In this document: positions 35,509 through 43,527 of the stretch, in pieces
Position numbering within the stretch: position 1 is the stretch's first letter
Layout of the letters: each line of letters starts with the position of its first letter
NCBI RefSeq assembly: GCF_965139335.1
Contig: NZ_CBCSEL010000001.1
Reading direction: 5' to 3' (one strand)
Source of the DNA: Catellicoccus marimammalium
GTDB lineage: Bacteria > Bacillota > Bacilli > Lactobacillales > Catellicoccaceae
DNA: 64,000 nt
Position numbers and translations under genes: made by a program
Notes under the pieces: model-generated
The model's database searches: none
Seen by the model: only the letters and a program-made list of their open reading frames with translations
What the model was told of the DNA's origin: nothing

Positions 35509-35787
35509 ATGAAGTGGTATGCTGGGGGACAAGAACGAAAAAAGGTCGCAATGAAATTATTGATTGAGTTATATCAATCGACAGAAGACCCTATTTTAAA
35601 AGAATTCTTTGCGAAATACATTAGAGAGTTAGATTGGGGGACTTCGATTCCTTTTGCATTAAGCGCGATGAATATTGAAATGGCAAGTGTCTTGTTGAAA
35701 AATAAAATTCTATTGACAAAAGAACAGGAAGAAAAAGTCGAAGAATTGAGAAAAATGTCAAATATTCGCTATGGTTACCCTAACTAA
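35509..35787 (+). CDS. Class IIa bacteriocin immunity-like protein
   Basis: A 92-residue cytoplasmic helical protein. The C-terminal pattern FALSAMNIEMASVLLKNKILLTKEQEEKVEELRKMSNIRYGY is very close to pediocin/enterocin A-type immunity proteins, which end in LR.LS.IRYGY and protect the cell by capping the bacteriocin-mannose PTS complex. ATG at 35509 is preceded by AAAGAGGCG; the longer in-frame ORF from 35398 would run through the terminator of the upstream gene. No bacteriocin precursor with a double-glycine leader was found nearby, so this looks like an orphan immunity gene. Confidence 0.75.
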   Translation: MKWYAGGQERKKVAMKLLIELYQSTEDPILKEFFAKYIRELDWGTSIPFALSAMNIEMASVLLKNKILLTKEQEEKVEELRKMSNIRYGYPN

Positions 35788-35862
35788 AAAGAAGAGAGAA
35801 AGTAAGACAAATCAAAAATATAGAAGTAAAATGGAATTAAAAGAAAAAGAGTGAGGGTTACA

Positions 35863-36108
35863 ATGAATATTGATAAATTTATTACTCGTTCCATTTTAGT
35901 CTGTATTTTTGCTTTCTTTGTCTTAGAAACTATCCTTCCTGGATCTTGGGTCTCTTAGATAAAAGAGCATGCGATTTATATCATTGCCTTATATATTGTT
36001 TTTATGGATGGTTTTGGTGAATCTTTGATTTATCGTATAGCTGCATTATTTGGCGAAGATCTAGATGGAAGTGCGAATTATAAAGGTAAACATAGTAAGA
36101 AAAAATAA
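35863..36108 (+). pseudogene. Small membrane protein gene with in-frame TAG
   Basis: An 81-codon frame from ATG 35863 (MNIDKFITRSILVCIFAFF) to TAA 36106 is interrupted by TAG at codon 32 (35956-35958). The same frame continues after it with a second membrane segment (HAIYIIALYIVFMDGFGE) and a basic end (KGKHSKKK). It has the form of a two-helix membrane protein of about 81 residues, and lies between two immunity-like genes. GAGGG precedes the ATG. A single nonsense change is the simplest explanation. Confidence 0.65.
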
Positions 36109-36112
36109 GTGA

Positions 36113-36412
36113 ATGAAAGAAAAAGAGAGTGGTTGGATGTCAAAAAAAGAAGAGCAACAATTGTTGCAGCAAATTCATTTAGCGTATAACGATGTAGTGA
36201 AGACAAGTCCTGAATTTGCACAATTATTATTGGATGCGTATCAATCGATTGAAAAAGGCGAATCCTATCAAATTATTTGTACAAGAATTGGCTATACTTG
36301 TGCTAAGTATGCATTGAATCATTATTCAGAATTAACAGAAAATGTCGCCAATTGCATTCAATTGATTGAAAAAATTGATCGTACCTATCGAGGATGGGCA
36401 ACGATTATTTAA
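36113..36412 (+). CDS. Small helical protein, possible bacteriocin immunity protein
   Basis: A 99-residue (or 91 from ATG 36137) helical cytoplasmic protein, MSKKEEQQLLQQIHLAYNDVV...IEKIDRTYRGWATII. Length and helix pattern resemble the four-helix bacteriocin immunity fold, and it follows an immunity-like gene and a broken membrane gene. Assignment is by shape and context only. The choice between the two starts is uncertain; neither has a strong ribosome site. Confidence 0.5.
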   Translation: MKEKESGWMSKKEEQQLLQQIHLAYNDVVKTSPEFAQLLLDAYQSIEKGESYQIICTRIGYTCAKYALNHYSELTENVANCIQLIEKIDRTYRGWATII

Positions 36413-36428
36413 GAAATGAAATAAGAGA

Positions 36429-36457
36429 GATGAGAATGAAAATTCTCATCTTTTTTA
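36429..36457 (+). terminator. Terminator after immunity-like cluster
   Basis: GATGAGAAT-GAAA-ATTCTCATC followed by six T. Confidence 0.85.
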
Positions 36458-36533
36458 TTTTAAATCCATATTTTTTTATAAAATAATCTATGGTATGCTT
36501 AAAAATGAATAGGAATAATGGAGGAAAAGAAAT

Positions 36534-36971
36534 ATGAGTATGTATGTTATCCCTGCGAATACAAAATATTATGACGTTTGTAGCGCATTTTTAGAAAATA
36601 AAGAAATTGACTGGACACAACGAGGAAATTTTGAAGTAGGTGATTATATATATATCTATTTGGGAGAACCTTATCAAAAAATTGCATTTTTAACAGAGGT
36701 AACAGAGATTAATATTCCTTTTGAATTTTCAATTGATGATTCGAAGTATTGGATTGACCCAACAAAAAGACAAAATCAAAATCAAAACTTTGTGCGATTA
36801 AAATTGGTATATAATCTTTTGGAAAAAGGTGGTATTTCTTATTCAGAATTAAAAGAAAAAGGTTTACGAGGAAATATACAAGGAGTTCGTAAAGTTTATA
36901 AAAATTCTGTAGAGCCTCAACTAAAATGGGGAGATTATTTGATTCGTAGAACAAAGAATATTATAAGTTAA
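36534..36971 (+). CDS. EVE/PUA-like domain protein
   Basis: A 145-residue protein resembling EVE-type PUA-like domains: MYVIPANTKYYDV, then IDWTQRGNFEVGDYIYIYLGEPYQKIAFLTEV (about residues 24-56), and a C-terminal WGDYLIRR. In restriction systems such domains flip out and read modified cytosines; they also occur in RNA-binding contexts. It is the first gene of a three-gene operon with a GIY-YIG/helicase protein and an exonuclease-BRCT protein. AATGGAGG precedes the ATG and TGGTATGCT at about 36490-36498 could be an extended -10. The role as a modification reader for this operon is inference. Confidence 0.65.
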   Translation: MSMYVIPANTKYYDVCSAFLENKEIDWTQRGNFEVGDYIYIYLGEPYQKIAFLTEVTEINIPFEFSIDDSKYWIDPTKRQNQNQNFVRLKLVYNLLEKGGISYSELKEKGLRGNIQGVRKVYKNSVEPQLKWGDYLIRRTKNIIS

Positions 36972-37004
36972 AAATAAAACATACAAATGATGGAAGGATT
37001 ATAT

Positions 37005-38651
37005 ATGGAATATAAAATAGATACATATGATTTTGATAAAAATTTAAAAAATGAAATAGAAAATAATGATAGCATTAATGAATGGCCAGTTGTATATATG
37101 ATACATGGTAAAAATGAAATGTATATAGGAGAGACAAATGATGTAAATATGCGTATGAATCAGCATTTGTCTACAAAAGAACGATATACAAAATTAAATC
37201 GAGTAAATATCATTTCTAATGAAAAGTTTAACAAATCTGCAATCCTAGATTTAGAAGCTTTATTAATTGAATATATTTCCGCAGATGGTAGATATAAGTT
37301 ACAAAATAGAAACGGTGGTCAAAGTAAAAATCATAAATATTATCAAAAAGATATGTATTTAGATTCTTTTGAAAATTTATGGAAACAATTAATGGAAAAA
37401 AAATTAGTTAACCATACTTTAGAAGAAATTAAGAATACAGATTTATTCAAATATTCTCCATACAAAACTTTTACTAATCAGCAAAATTCTATTGTTAAAT
37501 CTATAATCAACAAAATTTTAAATGATCATAATAGTAATCATAAAAATTTTATTATCGAGGGAGGCGCAGGAACAGGGAAAAGTGTTTTAGCTGTATATTT
37601 GGTTAAGCAATTAACGGATATATTTAAAGAAAAAAATATTGATGTTAATATAGCTCTTGTCGTTCCAGTAAAATCATTGAGAAAAACTTATAAAGAGGTA
37701 TTTGGACAAATTTATGGATTAAAAAAATCTATGGTTGTATCTCCAACGGAAACCTTTAAAAAAGATTATGATATTTTAATTGTTGATGAGGCACATAGGC
37801 TAAAACGTAGATTTGGACTGACAAATTATAAATCTTTTGACAACAATAATAAGAAAATTAAGGATGAAAATGGAACAGAATTAGATTGGATTTTAAATAA
37901 TTCGAAATATTCAATATTTTTTTATGATAGAGGACAATCTGTATTACCATCTGATGTAAGAAGCTCTCAATTTAGAAAAATTATGACTAAAGATAATATC
38001 TACAAATTAGATACTCAAATGAGAGTTATAGCAGGAGATGAGTATATCAATTTTATTAATGAACTATTTAAAGATAATAATTTATACCGTTTAAATCAAT
38101 ATTCTATCAAAGACTATGATCTAAAATTATTTACAAATTTAGATAATATGATTAATAGTATTAAAAAATTAGATGATGAGTATGGACTATGTAGGATAGT
38201 CGCAGGTTATTCATGGGATTGGAAAACTAAAGAATTAACTTATAAGGAAGCTATAGAGAAGGATATCTATGATATTGTGATTGGAAATACCAAATTAATA
38301 TGGAATAAAAAGGATGAAGACTGGATTAATAGTGAAAATTCTATTAATGAAGTTGGTTGTATACATACAGTTCAAGGATATGATCTTAATTACGTTGGGG
38401 TAATTTTCGGAAAAGAAATAGATTATATTGATGGTCACTTTGTAATATATAAAGATAATTATAAAGATAAAAAAGGTAAATTGAAGGCTACCGAAATTTC
38501 TTTGAAGGATTATGAAGCTTCTTTAAAAGAGTATATTATTAAAATTTATAAAGTTTTACTAAGTAGAGGGATTAAAGGATGTTATATCTACTGTGTAAAT
38601 CCAGGATTGAGAGAATATTTTTCTAAAGCATTTGATATAGCATCTCATTAA
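37005..38651 (+). CDS. GIY-YIG nuclease fused to DUF2075 helicase-like ATPase
   Basis: A 548-residue protein with an N-terminal GIY-YIG-type nuclease domain (about 28-92): VYM at 30-32 in place of GIY, YIG at 40-42, the conserved Arg R50 and a candidate catalytic Glu E84. A DUF2075 SF1-like helicase/ATPase follows: Walker A GGAGTGKS with K192, Walker B VDEAH (D261-H264), motif III-like FFYDRGQSV, and a late QGYDLNYVGVIFG motif with Gln. This is a plausible DNA-translocating nuclease. The start at 37005 is chosen for GGAAGG seven bases upstream. It lies 33 bases after the EVE-like gene and 24 before the exonuclease gene, implying one transcript and a shared task, probably defence. Confidence 0.8.
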   Translation: MEYKIDTYDFDKNLKNEIENNDSINEWPVVYMIHGKNEMYIGETNDVNMRMNQHLSTKERYTKLNRVNIISNEKFNKSAILDLEALLIEYISADGRYKLQNRNGGQSKNHKYYQKDMYLDSFENLWKQLMEKKLVNHTLEEIKNTDLFKYSPYKTFTNQQNSIVKSIINKILNDHNSNHKNFIIEGGAGTGKSVLAVYLVKQLTDIFKEKNIDVNIALVVPVKSLRKTYKEVFGQIYGLKKSMVVSPTETFKKDYDILIVDEAHRLKRRFGLTNYKSFDNNNKKIKDENGTELDWILNNSKYSIFFYDRGQSVLPSDVRSSQFRKIMTKDNIYKLDTQMRVIAGDEYINFINELFKDNNLYRLNQYSIKDYDLKLFTNLDNMINSIKKLDDEYGLCRIVAGYSWDWKTKELTYKEAIEKDIYDIVIGNTKLIWNKKDEDWINSENSINEVGCIHTVQGYDLNYVGVIFGKEIDYIDGHFVIYKDNYKDKKGKLKATEISLKDYEASLKEYIIKIYKVLLSRGIKGCYIYCVNPGLREYFSKAFDIASH

Positions 38652-38675
38652 ATTATATAAGAAGGTATTTTAATT

Positions 38676-39572
38676 ATGAACAAAACAAATTATGTTAGAG
38701 AAATAGTGGATAGCTATTGTGTATTAGATGTAGAAACCACTGGATTATCTCCTTATTTAGATAATATAATTGAGGTTAGCATCTTAAAAGTTGAAAATAA
38801 CCAAATTATTGATACATATTCACAATTAGTTGACCCTGAAATTACTTTGGATGATTTCATAATTAACTTAACAGGCATTGATAATAATATGTTGGTAAAT
38901 ATGCCTAAAATATATGAAATAGAGAGTGAAGTGTTAAACTTTATAGGCACTGATATTATTGTAGGACATCATACTTCATTTGATATACGATTTTTATCTC
39001 AAAACTTTAAAGAAGAAGTGAACAATAAATATATTGATACAATACAATTTTCTAGAAAGCTGTATCCAGAGTTAAGAAATTATAAGCTTTCAACTTTAAC
39101 AGAATATTTGAATTTACATGAGAATACACATAGGTCTTTGGATGATTGTATATCAACAAAGGAACTATATGATAGGATTAAAAATGATATGAAAGAGAAA
39201 AATTTAACGATTCAAGATTTATGGAAAAAAAGCTATAAATCTAAATCCAAATTAGATCTTACTTCTATACATCCAGAAAATGAAAATATAGATGAAGATA
39301 ATTTCTTTTTTAATAAACATATTGTTTTTACAGGGAAATTAGAAACAATGACTAGAAAAGAAGCTTGTCAATTAGTAGTTAATAAAGGTGGAATTTTAGA
39401 TAATTCTGTTTGTAAGAAAACAAATTATTTAATATTGGGAAATAATGACTATAATAAGTCTATTAAAGATGGAAAATCAGTAAAACAAAAGAAAGCAGAA
39501 AATTTAAAATTAAATGGGCAAGATATAGATATTATAGATGAACAAACTTTTTATGATTTAATTAATGAATAA
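38676..39572 (+). CDS. DEDDh 3'-5' exonuclease with C-terminal BRCT domain
   Basis: A 298-residue protein. The N-terminal DnaQ-like domain (about 12-175) has the full DEDDh set: LDVETTGL with D18 and E20, GHHTSFDIRF (Asp), and THRSLDDC (His and Asp). A linker leads to a BRCT domain (about 212-298) beginning NKHIVFTGKLETMTRKEA and containing KTNYLILGNND, close to the BRCT of DNA ligase LigA, and able to bind DNA ends or nicks. GAAGG precedes the ATG. It is the last gene of the EVE/GIY-YIG-helicase operon. A nick- or end-directed exonuclease acting on invading or damaged DNA is inferred. Confidence 0.85.
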   Translation: MNKTNYVREIVDSYCVLDVETTGLSPYLDNIIEVSILKVENNQIIDTYSQLVDPEITLDDFIINLTGIDNNMLVNMPKIYEIESEVLNFIGTDIIVGHHTSFDIRFLSQNFKEEVNNKYIDTIQFSRKLYPELRNYKLSTLTEYLNLHENTHRSLDDCISTKELYDRIKNDMKEKNLTIQDLWKKSYKSKSKLDLTSIHPENENIDEDNFFFNKHIVFTGKLETMTRKEACQLVVNKGGILDNSVCKKTNYLILGNNDYNKSIKDGKSVKQKKAENLKLNGQDIDIIDEQTFYDLINE

Positions 39573-39576
39573 CTTT

Positions 39577-39607
39577 TATAAAACGAGTCCTTGATGGCTC
39601 GTTTTTT
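39577..39607 (+). terminator. Terminator after EVE/helicase/exonuclease operon
   Basis: AAAACGAGTCC-TTGAT-GGCTCGTTTTTT, an imperfect stem followed by six T. Confidence 0.8.
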
Positions 39608-39635
39608 GCTTTCTAATTGTGAAAAATGATTCATG

Positions 39636-39664
39636 TTGTCAAAAAATAGGCTTTTCGTTACAAT
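39636..39664 (+). promoter_or_regulatory. Promoter for ZIP transporter gene
   Basis: TTGTCA (39636-39641), 17 bases, TACAAT (39659-39664). The predicted transcript starts near 39671, so the coding start must be downstream of the hairpin. Confidence 0.65.
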
Positions 39665-39671
39665 GAAGGTG

Positions 39672-39707
39672 ATTGAGAAAGGTTTTCATTTAAACCTGTT
39701 TCTCAAT
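39672..39707 (+). promoter_or_regulatory. Long hairpin at the 5' end of the ZIP transporter mRNA
   Basis: ATTGAGAAA (39672-39680) pairs with TTTCTCAAT (39699-39707) and GGTTT (39681-39685) with AAACC (39692-39696), leaving a 6-base loop and a two-base bulge. No T-run follows, so it is not a terminator. It begins almost at the predicted +1. Confidence 0.6.
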
Positions 39708-39734
39708 ACTATGGATAATAATGGAGATAATGAA

Positions 39735-40541
39735 ATGGAAAAACTATTGACGTTACCTTTATGGCAGTTAGCTCTTTTAGCGACGTTATTTACCTATGGG
39801 ATGACGGCTTTAGGAGCAGCATTGGTTTTCTTTTTTAAAGAGATTAAACCCAATGCGCTAAAATTAATGCTAGGCTTTGCTTCCGGTATCATGGTGGCAG
39901 CAAGCTTTTGGTCTTTACTAGATCCTGCGATTGAAAAGGCGGAGGAAAATGGACAAATTGCTTGGCTAATTGTCGCAGCAGGATTTGCTTGTGGAGGATT
40001 AGTGTTGTATTTAGCAGATCGCATTTTACCACACTTACATATTGGAGCAAGTGAGCCAGAAGGGAAAAAGACGAGTTGGCAACGAAGTGTTCTTTTAGTG
40101 CTATCAATTACTTTGCATAATATTCCAGAAGGATTAGCAGTAGGGGTGGCTTTTGGAGCGCTTCAAGGAAGTAACAATATGGAACAAGCACTGATTGGTG
40201 CGATGACGATTGCGCTAGGGATGGGGATTCAAAACTTCCCAGAAGGGGCAGCAGTATCCATTCCATTGCGTCAAGAAGGAATGAGTCTTGGCAAATCCTT
40301 CTTCTATGGACAAGCATCAGGAATCGTAGAGCCAATCTTTGGGGTGTTAGGAGTACTTTTAGTTACGAGCATGGCTAGTATTTTACCGTTTGCCTTAGCT
40401 TTTGCGGCAGGCGCGATGATTTATGTAGTAGCAGAAGAACTAATTCCCGAAGCCAAACAATATGGAAATGATCATTATATGGTTTTTGGTCTAATGGCTG
40501 GATTTATTATTATGATGATTTTAGATGTAGCGTTAGGCTAG
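39735..40541 (+). CDS. ZIP-family divalent metal transporter
   Basis: A 268-residue membrane protein of the ZIP (ZupT/GufA) group, taking up zinc or other divalent metals. About eight membrane segments. The metal-binding helix motifs are intact: LHNIPEGLAVGVAFG (about 127-141) and FPEGAAVSIPL (about 165-175); EELIPEA near residue 240 is also typical. The ATG at 39735 follows AATGGAGA and fits the family start (MEKLLTLPLWQ); a longer frame from 39633 would begin before the promoter. It is alone in its operon, with a structured leader. Confidence 0.92.
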   Translation: MEKLLTLPLWQLALLATLFTYGMTALGAALVFFFKEIKPNALKLMLGFASGIMVAASFWSLLDPAIEKAEENGQIAWLIVAAGFACGGLVLYLADRILPHLHIGASEPEGKKTSWQRSVLLVLSITLHNIPEGLAVGVAFGALQGSNNMEQALIGAMTIALGMGIQNFPEGAAVSIPLRQEGMSLGKSFFYGQASGIVEPIFGVLGVLLVTSMASILPFALAFAAGAMIYVVAEELIPEAKQYGNDHYMVFGLMAGFIIMMILDVALG

Positions 40542-40550
40542 AAGATAAAA

Positions 40551-40586
40551 GAAAAGAACCTAGTATCAAATACTAGGTTCTTTTTT
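40551..40586. terminator. Bidirectional terminator between ZIP gene and fruA
   Basis: GAACCTAGTA-TCAAA-TACTAGGTTC with A-run before and T-run after, so it can end transcription from both sides. Confidence 0.9.
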
Positions 40587-40594
40587 ATGATTGA

Positions 40595-42493
40595 TTATGC
40601 ATTTTGTTTTTTCTTTAATAAACCAAGAATTACACCACTGATTACCGCACCTAAAGCGATTAATCCTAAGTATAAGAATGGGTGGCTTACTAACATGATA
40701 ACGAAGATACCACCGTGAGGAGCCATTAATTTAATGTTCATTAAACCAACTAATCCTCCAGTTACCGCAGAACCAATGATGAAACTTGGAATCGCACGTA
40801 GTGGATCAGCGGCGGCAAATGGGATTGCCCCTTCAGTAACGAAAGATAGACCCATAACGATATTTGATAATCCAGCATCGCGTTCTTCTTTTGTAAATTT
40901 ATTACGGAATAAAGTTGTCGCAACAAAGATTGCCAAAGGAGGAACCATACCACCAGCCATTGTGGCAGCCATCATTACAGAACCACCAGAAGCTACGCTT
41001 GCTGCTAAAGTACCTGTCGCAAAGACATAAGCTGCTTTGTTTACAGGACCACCTAAGTCTACAGCCATCATACCTGCTAATAATGCACCTAATAGAACTG
41101 CGCTTGTACCGCTCATTCCGTTTAAGAAACCATTTAACGCATCATTGATTGCTTTCATTGGAATGTTAATTAATAACATAGCAAATCCAGTAACCATTAC
41201 TCCAAATAGTGGGTATAATAACACACTACGGATACCTGCTAATGCATTTGGTAAGTAAGAGAAGACTTTCTTCACACCTAATACTAAGTATCCAGCAGCA
41301 AAACCACCTACTAAAGCACCTAAGAATCCAGCACCACCTGCGTTTGCTAACGCACCAGCAACAAATCCGGCTACTAAACCAGGACGGTCTGCAATACTTG
41401 AAGCAATAAATCCAGCTAATACAGGTAACATGAAGCCAAATGCAGCATCACCGATTTGTTTAAACATCGCAGCTGCAGGGTGGTAAGAACCTAATTGTGC
41501 TAAATGATCTTTAGGAACTCCCATCGTTTGGTCAATCAAGAAGGCAAGTGCAATCATGATTCCGCCACCGATAATGAATGGTAACATTGTAGAAACCCCA
41601 TTCATTAAGTGTTTATAAATTGTTTGCCATACAGAAGTTGGTTGTGCTTTTTCTTCTGTCGCTACGGATTGATCAGCTTCATAAATTGGGCAACGATCAG
41701 ATAATGCTTCGTCAATTAATACTTCTGGTTTACGAACTCCATCAGCTACTGGACGGAATAATACGCGTTTTCCAGCAAAGCGAGCAGTTTCCACTTTTTT
41801 ATCTGCAGCAATAATAACAGCTTGTGCTTTCGCAATTTCATCGCTTGTTAAAACGTTTTTCGCTCCATCTGAACCATTGGTTTCTACTTTGATGTTCACG
41901 TTTAAATCTTTCGCTGCTTGATACAATGCTTTTTCTGCCATATAAGTGTGGGCAATTCCTGTTGGACAAGCAGTAACCGCAACGATAAATGGAGCATCGT
42001 TATTTTCTTCAACTGCAGGTTGATTTTGTTTTTCTTCTTCTTTTTGTTCTTCTTTAAATAACTCGATCACTTGTTCTTTAGATGTTACTTCTTTTAATTT
42101 TCCAACAAAAGAAGGATTCATCAATAATTGAGATAGGGCAGATAATGCTTGTAAATGTTCATTATTTGCGCCTTCTGGAGCAGCAATCATGAAGAATAAA
42201 TGAGTGTTTTGACCATCTAATGCTTCATAATCTAAACCTTGTTTACTACGAGCAAATAAAACGGTTGCTTGTTTTACGCTAGCACATTTTGCGTGAGGGA
42301 TAGCAATACCATCTCCTAATCCAGTAGAGCTTTGTGCTTCACGTTTTAAAATTCCTTCTTTAAATGAAGCAACATCTTGGATCACTCCTGCTTCATATAA
42401 ACGCTGCACCATTTCATCAATGGCATCTGCTTTGTTTGTTGCTTTTAAATCTAAGATCATGCAATCTTGATTCAGTAACTTTGTTACGTCCAT
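40595..42493 (-). CDS. fruA: PTS fructose-specific EIIABC
   Basis: Membrane permease that imports fructose as fructose-1-phosphate. 632 residues with domain order A-B-C: EIIA (about 1-150) with phosphorylated His67 in GIAIPHAKC; EIIB (about 168-265) with Cys176 in VTACPTGIAHTYMAE; EIIC (about 285-630) with around ten membrane segments and GGPVNKAAYVFATG. An acidic Gln/Glu linker separates A and B. Third gene of fruR-fruK-fruA, 119 bases after fruK. That gap is AT-rich and may hold an additional promoter, but none is clear. Confidence 0.96.
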   Translation of the reverse strand: MDVTKLLNQDCMILDLKATNKADAIDEMVQRLYEAGVIQDVASFKEGILKREAQSSTGLGDGIAIPHAKCASVKQATVLFARSKQGLDYEALDGQNTHLFFMIAAPEGANNEHLQALSALSQLLMNPSFVGKLKEVTSKEQVIELFKEEQKEEEKQNQPAVEENNDAPFIVAVTACPTGIAHTYMAEKALYQAAKDLNVNIKVETNGSDGAKNVLTSDEIAKAQAVIIAADKKVETARFAGKRVLFRPVADGVRKPEVLIDEALSDRCPIYEADQSVATEEKAQPTSVWQTIYKHLMNGVSTMLPFIIGGGIMIALAFLIDQTMGVPKDHLAQLGSYHPAAAMFKQIGDAAFGFMLPVLAGFIASSIADRPGLVAGFVAGALANAGGAGFLGALVGGFAAGYLVLGVKKVFSYLPNALAGIRSVLLYPLFGVMVTGFAMLLINIPMKAINDALNGFLNGMSGTSAVLLGALLAGMMAVDLGGPVNKAAYVFATGTLAASVASGGSVMMAATMAGGMVPPLAIFVATTLFRNKFTKEERDAGLSNIVMGLSFVTEGAIPFAAADPLRAIPSFIIGSAVTGGLVGLMNIKLMAPHGGIFVIMLVSHPFLYLGLIALGAVISGVILGLLKKKQNA

Positions 42494-42612
42494 CTTGTAT
42501 CTCCTTGTGATTATATTTTAATTTTTCCTTTTTTATTTGTATCTTATATATCTTTCTTTTATCTGTACGAGGGGATCTTGTATTTTTCTTTTTTCTTTCT
42601 TATTTTTCTTTC

Positions 42613-43527
42613 TTATTTAATTTTTTCAATGACAACTTCGTTATAGCATTCTTGAATGAAGTCTGCCGTAGCTAAGTCATCAGAAAAAGCAGTAGCACTT
42701 CCGCAAGCAACGCCCATTTTGAAGGCTTCTAATGGATTCTTTGTTTGTGCATAAGTTCCTGTGAACCCAGCAATCATAGAATCACCAGCGCCGACTGAAT
42801 TTTTTAATGGTTTTTTCAAAGGAGCTGCAAAGTAAATGTTTTCTCCTTCAAATAAAAGAGCACCATCTCCAGCCATAGAGATTAAGACTTGTTGAGCACC
42901 TTCTGCCATTAATTTTTGAGCGTAAGGATAAATATCTTCTTGCGTTTCAAAAGTAGTTTGATATAATTCTGCCAATTCATCTTTATTTGGCTTTACAACA
43001 AGAGGGCGGAAAGATAAAGCAGCTTCTAAATCTTTTCCTGTAGTATCAATAACAAATTGAGCGCCTCTTTCTGTGACAAACTGAATTAATTTTTGGTAGA
43101 AACCATCTTTTAAGTTTTTGGGAGTGCTTCCAGCAAAAACAATGATGTCTTCTTTTGTTACTTGAGATAATTGGTCAAATAACTGTTGTTGCTCTGCTTC
43201 AGAAATCATTGGACCTGCACCATTAATTTCTGTTTCTTGTTGAGCTTTAATCTTCACATTGATACGTGTATCTTCAGCAATCGAGATAAAATCAGTCGTA
43301 ATGTTTTCTTTAGCTAATTCATTGGTGATGAAAGCTCCAGTAAAACCACCGACATATCCTAAAGCTGTATTTGGAATTTCTAAACGTTGTAAAATACGAG
43401 AAACATTGATTCCTTTTCCACCAGGAAATTTAAAATCAGTGTCCATACGATTTACTGTACCTAGTTCCAAATGATCCATTTGAATCACGTAATCAATAGA
43501 AGGATTTAGGGTGATAGTATAAATCAT
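42613..43527 (-). CDS. fruK: 1-phosphofructokinase
   Basis: Phosphorylates fructose-1-phosphate to fructose-1,6-bisphosphate in the cytoplasm, the step after FruA uptake. 304 residues, PfkB family: MIYTITLNPSIDYVI at the start, KFPGGKGINVSRIL (about 32-45) for substrate binding, and NSVGAGDSMIAGF near residue 250 with the catalytic Asp. The start overlaps the fruR stop by four bases (ATGA), showing translational coupling. Confidence 0.96.
   Translation of the reverse strand: MIYTITLNPSIDYVIQMDHLELGTVNRMDTDFKFPGGKGINVSRILQRLEIPNTALGYVGGFTGAFITNELAKENITTDFISIAEDTRINVKIKAQQETEINGAGPMISEAEQQQLFDQLSQVTKEDIIVFAGSTPKNLKDGFYQKLIQFVTERGAQFVIDTTGKDLEAALSFRPLVVKPNKDELAELYQTTFETQEDIYPYAQKLMAEGAQQVLISMAGDGALLFEGENIYFAAPLKKPLKNSVGAGDSMIAGFTGTYAQTKNPLEAFKMGVACGSATAFSDDLATADFIQECYNEVVIEKIK

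Noticed and set aside
35956..35958. In-frame TAG as pyrrolysine or programmed read-through
   Set aside because: No supporting context is visible, and nearby genes include other broken ones; simple nonsense mutation is more likely.
21435..39572. Prophage or integrative element
   Set aside because: No integrase, phage structural gene, tRNA attachment site or transposase was found; the region looks like an accessory island without visible mobility genes.
39633..39734. In-frame N-terminal extension of the ZIP transporter
   Set aside because: It starts before the predicted promoter -10 and includes the leader hairpin; AATGGAGA supports 39735.
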